From contig JAEZCV010000206.1 in assembly GCA_023429985.1 (NCBI GenBank), forward strand, positions 1 through 7,814: DNA of 7,814 bases, read 5' to 3'. Position numbers and translations under genes: made by a program. This DNA is from Bacteroidota bacterium (GTDB lineage: Bacteria; Bacteroidota; Bacteroidia; Chitinophagales; Chitinophagaceae). Position 1 is the stretch's first letter, and each line of letters begins with the position of its first letter. Of the stretch, positions 5,548 through 7,814 are shown piece by piece. Under the pieces are notes generated by a model. That model searched no databases. It saw nothing but the letters and a program-made list of their open reading frames with translations, and was not told the origin of the DNA.

Positions 5548-7814
5548 ATGCTGCGTTCATTATCCTTATTTTTATTATTCTTCACCTGTTTCTCTGTTTC
5601 TGCTCAGGAAAAACAGCATTTGATAACTGGCAGTTTTCAGAATATGCCATTTGCAAGATTCGTGAACCAGGTTGAACCGGGGTCACCCTATTATTTTTAT
5701 TTTGACCCTGCACAAGTGGATTCTATAATCGTAAACCTTGAAGTAAAAGACCTGCCCCTGGATTCTGTTCTTGCAAAGATTTTCGATGGAACTGAATTCC
5801 AGTTTGCTATAGACAGGCAGTACAGGGTGTTTGTCACAAGAAAGTTTGGTATGGTTACCACCGTGGCTGAAGGTTGGCAACAGGATACCGTTAAAAATTT
5901 CCTTGTTATTGAAAAGGAAGAATCCAAAGAAGTGGTTCCAACACCGGAAAACCGCTTATATGAAATTGGTATTAAAACAAATACGATCAGGGCAGGTAAT
6001 ACAAACCTTTCAGGGTATATAAGGAACGAAAAAAATGGTGAGCCTGTAAGTAATGCCACAATTTACCTTGAAGGTGGCTCCTCCAGTATTGCCACCGATC
6101 AGTATGGATATTACAGTATTACCCTTCCTGCAGGAAGACATACACTCAATATTTTTGCGCCAGGTTTGAAAGATGCCAGGTTTAATATTGTAATGTATTC
6201 CGATGGCAAACTTGATCTTTCAATGAAAGACCAGGTGAATACACTGAAGGAGGTAATTGTATCTACCCAAAAAGTTTCTAACATCAAGCGCGTGCAGATG
6301 GGAGTGGAGCGTTTGAACATAGACGTTATTAAAAGAGTGCCCACAGTATTTGGCGAGGCCGACGTATTGCGCGTGGTTACTACGCTGCCCGGTGTAAAAA
6401 CTGTTGGAGAAGCCAGTTCCGGATTTAATGTCAGGGGTGGATCAGCAGATCAGAACCTTGTTTTATTGAACGATGCAACAATTTATAATCCATCGCACTT
6501 TTTTGGAATGTTCTCGGCTTTTAACCCCGAGATCATAAAAGATATTGAACTGTATAAAAGCAGTATTCCGGCTGAATTTGGCGGAAGACTTTCTTCGGTT
6601 CTGGATATATCAACAAGAGAAGGCAACAAAAAAACAATTTCCGGTTCGGCAGGTATTGGACTGGTTACAAGCAGGCTGAATATAGAGGGTCCGATTGTAA
6701 AAGATAAAACTTCATTTATCCTGGGTGGCAGAACAACCTATGCAAACTGGTTAATGGACCTTTTGCCGGAACCTTACGACCAGGCCCGCGCTTCTTTTAA
6801 TGATGGTAACCTGGTATTGAATCATAAGATCAACCAGAACAACGACCTTTTTCTTACCGGTTATTTTAGTAACGACCAGTTTAACCTAGCCAGCGATACT
6901 ACCTATGGATATAAAAACAGGAATGGTTCGCTGAAATGGAAACATAATTTCAATCCAAAATTCATTAGTTATTTCACCGCAGGCTTTGATGAATATAAAT
7001 ACAGTGTTTTCAGTGAGGCAAATAAATTAACTTCTTACGATCTTAATTTCGATATCCGCCAGTTGAATTTTAAATCGGAGTTTACTTATTTATACAATGC
7101 GCAACACAGTTTTGATTTTGGTGTGAGCTCAATATTATACAGGTTGAGGCCCGGATCTTTTACGCCTAGGGGAAAGGAGTCTATTGTGGAAACCGATATT
7201 GTAGCCCCTGAGCAGGCACTTGAATCTGCCGTTTATTTTGGCGACAGGTTTAATGTGAGTCCCGATCTTTCCATTAACGCCGGCATCCGGTATTCTGTTT
7301 TTAATTACCTGGGGGCAAGAAGTGTAAATTATTATGCGCCCGGTGTTCCGCGTGATGAAGATAACCTGGTAGAAACAAAACAGTTTGAAAAAGGAAGTAT
7401 CATCAATACATATCATGGTCCGGAATTCAGGCTTTCTGCACGGTATGCTATTAACGAATCTACTTCTATCAAAGCTGGTTATAATTCTCTCAGGCAGTAT
7501 ATCCATATGCTGTCGAACACCATGGCCATTGCCCCAACAGACATCTGGAAATTAAGCGATCCTAATATCAGGCCTCAGAAGGGAAGCCAGGTTTCCTTAG
7601 GTCTGTATAAAAATCTTAAGTCGAATACAATAGAAACTTCCCTTGAAGTGTATTATAAAAAGATTCAGGATTACCTGGACTACAAGCCAGGTGCTACGCT
7701 TGTTTTAAATCATGCCGTGGAAACAGAAGTGATCAATACGAAAGGAAAGGCCTACGGTGTTGAATTAATGATAAAAAAACCCGGGGGCAAGTTAAATGGT
7801 TGGATCAGTTATAC
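5548..7814 (+). CDS. TonB-dependent outer-membrane receptor with STN and regulatory-like domains (3' end outside window)
   Basis: This gene is open to the right edge: 755 complete codons and no stop. It should encode a gated outer-membrane beta-barrel importing a substrate with energy from TonB-ExbB-ExbD. Parts in order: signal peptide 1-19 (cleavage after VSA); a secretin/TonB short N-terminal (STN) domain at about 24-100; a linker; a carboxypeptidase-regulatory-like beta-sandwich at about 154-232 (LSGYIRNEKNGEPV through LDLSMK); a TonB-box-like LKEVIVST at 233-240; the plug at about 245-355, with FNVRGGSADQN at 293-303 and EFGGRLSSVLDIS closing it; then barrel strands from about 360. The last visible segment (GKLNGWISY) is a late barrel strand typical of this family, so perhaps 100-150 residues are missing. 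An in-frame TAA at 5536-5538 supports ATG 5548. The substrate cannot be told. Plug wording resembles receptors often followed by a DUF4249 lipoprotein gene rather than SusD (from memory). The STN domain could allow transcriptional signalling, but no sigma or anti-sigma gene is visible. Confidence 0.93.
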   Translation, partial: MLRSLSLFLLFFTCFSVSAQEKQHLITGSFQNMPFARFVNQVEPGSPYYFYFDPAQVDSIIVNLEVKDLPLDSVLAKIFDGTEFQFAIDRQYRVFVTRKFGMVTTVAEGWQQDTVKNFLVIEKEESKEVVPTPENRLYEIGIKTNTIRAGNTNLSGYIRNEKNGEPVSNATIYLEGGSSSIATDQYGYYSITLPAGRHTLNIFAPGLKDARFNIVMYSDGKLDLSMKDQVNTLKEVIVSTQKVSNIKRVQMGVERLNIDVIKRVPTVFGEADVLRVVTTLPGVKTVGEASSGFNVRGGSADQNLVLLNDATIYNPSHFFGMFSAFNPEIIKDIELYKSSIPAEFGGRLSSVLDISTREGNKKTISGSAGIGLVTSRLNIEGPIVKDKTSFILGGRTTYANWLMDLLPEPYDQARASFNDGNLVLNHKINQNNDLFLTGYFSNDQFNLASDTTYGYKNRNGSLKWKHNFNPKFISYFTAGFDEYKYSVFSEANKLTSYDLNFDIRQLNFKSEFTYLYNAQHSFDFGVSSILYRLRPGSFTPRGKESIVETDIVAPEQALESAVYFGDRFNVSPDLSINAGIRYSVFNYLGARSVNYYAPGVPRDEDNLVETKQFEKGSIINTYHGPEFRLSARYAINESTSIKAGYNSLRQYIHMLSNTMAIAPTDIWKLSDPNIRPQKGSQVSLGLYKNLKSNTIETSLEVYYKKIQDYLDYKPGATLVLNHAVETEVINTKGKAYGVELMIKKPGGKLNGWISY

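Noticed and set aside
7135..7506. Minus-strand open frame of 123 codons, and others at 5697-6059 and 6111-6344
   Set aside because: All lie opposite the continuous receptor frame, which has clear signal peptide, plug and barrel features.
5548..7814. SusC-type polysaccharide receptor
   Set aside because: The plug wording and moderate visible length fit the non-SusC group, and no SusD gene is seen; the downstream flank is outside the window, so this is a leaning rather than proof.
1..7814. tRNA, rRNA, CRISPR array, transposase or phage genes
   Set aside because: No cloverleaf, rRNA-like stretch, regularly spaced repeats or mobile-element protein could be seen by reading; the gaps between genes are too short for most of these.

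Overview
The window most likely comes from a member of the Bacteroidota, possibly Chitinophagales-like. This is inferred from protein style, not from a search. The pointers are a TonB-dependent receptor with an N-terminal STN domain and a carboxypeptidase-regulatory-like domain, a tandem-domain universal stress protein of the kind common in that phylum, A/T-rich leaders mostly without Shine-Dalgarno sites, and a moderately AT-rich sequence. All five genes are on the + strand. Each start is bracketed by an in-frame stop a short way upstream, so the starts are well supported.

Positions 1-243 hold no gene. They contain a GC-rich perfect 22-bp palindrome embedded in GTGAATR heptamers, which looks like an intergenic repeat element, followed by a probable leader for the first gene. 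Positions 244-4737 hold a compact three-gene block: a tandem universal stress protein, a type II (Ca2+-type) P-type ATPase and an NAD-dependent D-lactate dehydrogenase. The gap between the first two is 53 bp. The dehydrogenase start lies 29 bp inside the ATPase gene. The block pairs ion pumping, ATP sensing and fermentative NADH re-oxidation, which suggests an energy-stress or low-oxygen role (inference).

After a 101-bp gap containing a small hairpin comes a second two-gene unit (4839 to the window end). It encodes an uncharacterised exported protein of 235 aa, then, after a single base, a TonB-dependent outer-membrane receptor. The receptor runs off the right edge with 755 complete codons visible and no stop. 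It belongs to the non-SusC group of Bacteroidota receptors. No SusD, sigma factor or anti-sigma gene is visible.

No tRNA, rRNA, CRISPR array, transposase or phage gene was seen. Nothing here is clearly a new system. The points most worth a second look are the palindrome/heptamer element, the stress protein-pump-dehydrogenase arrangement, and the tight coupling of the unknown exported protein to the receptor.
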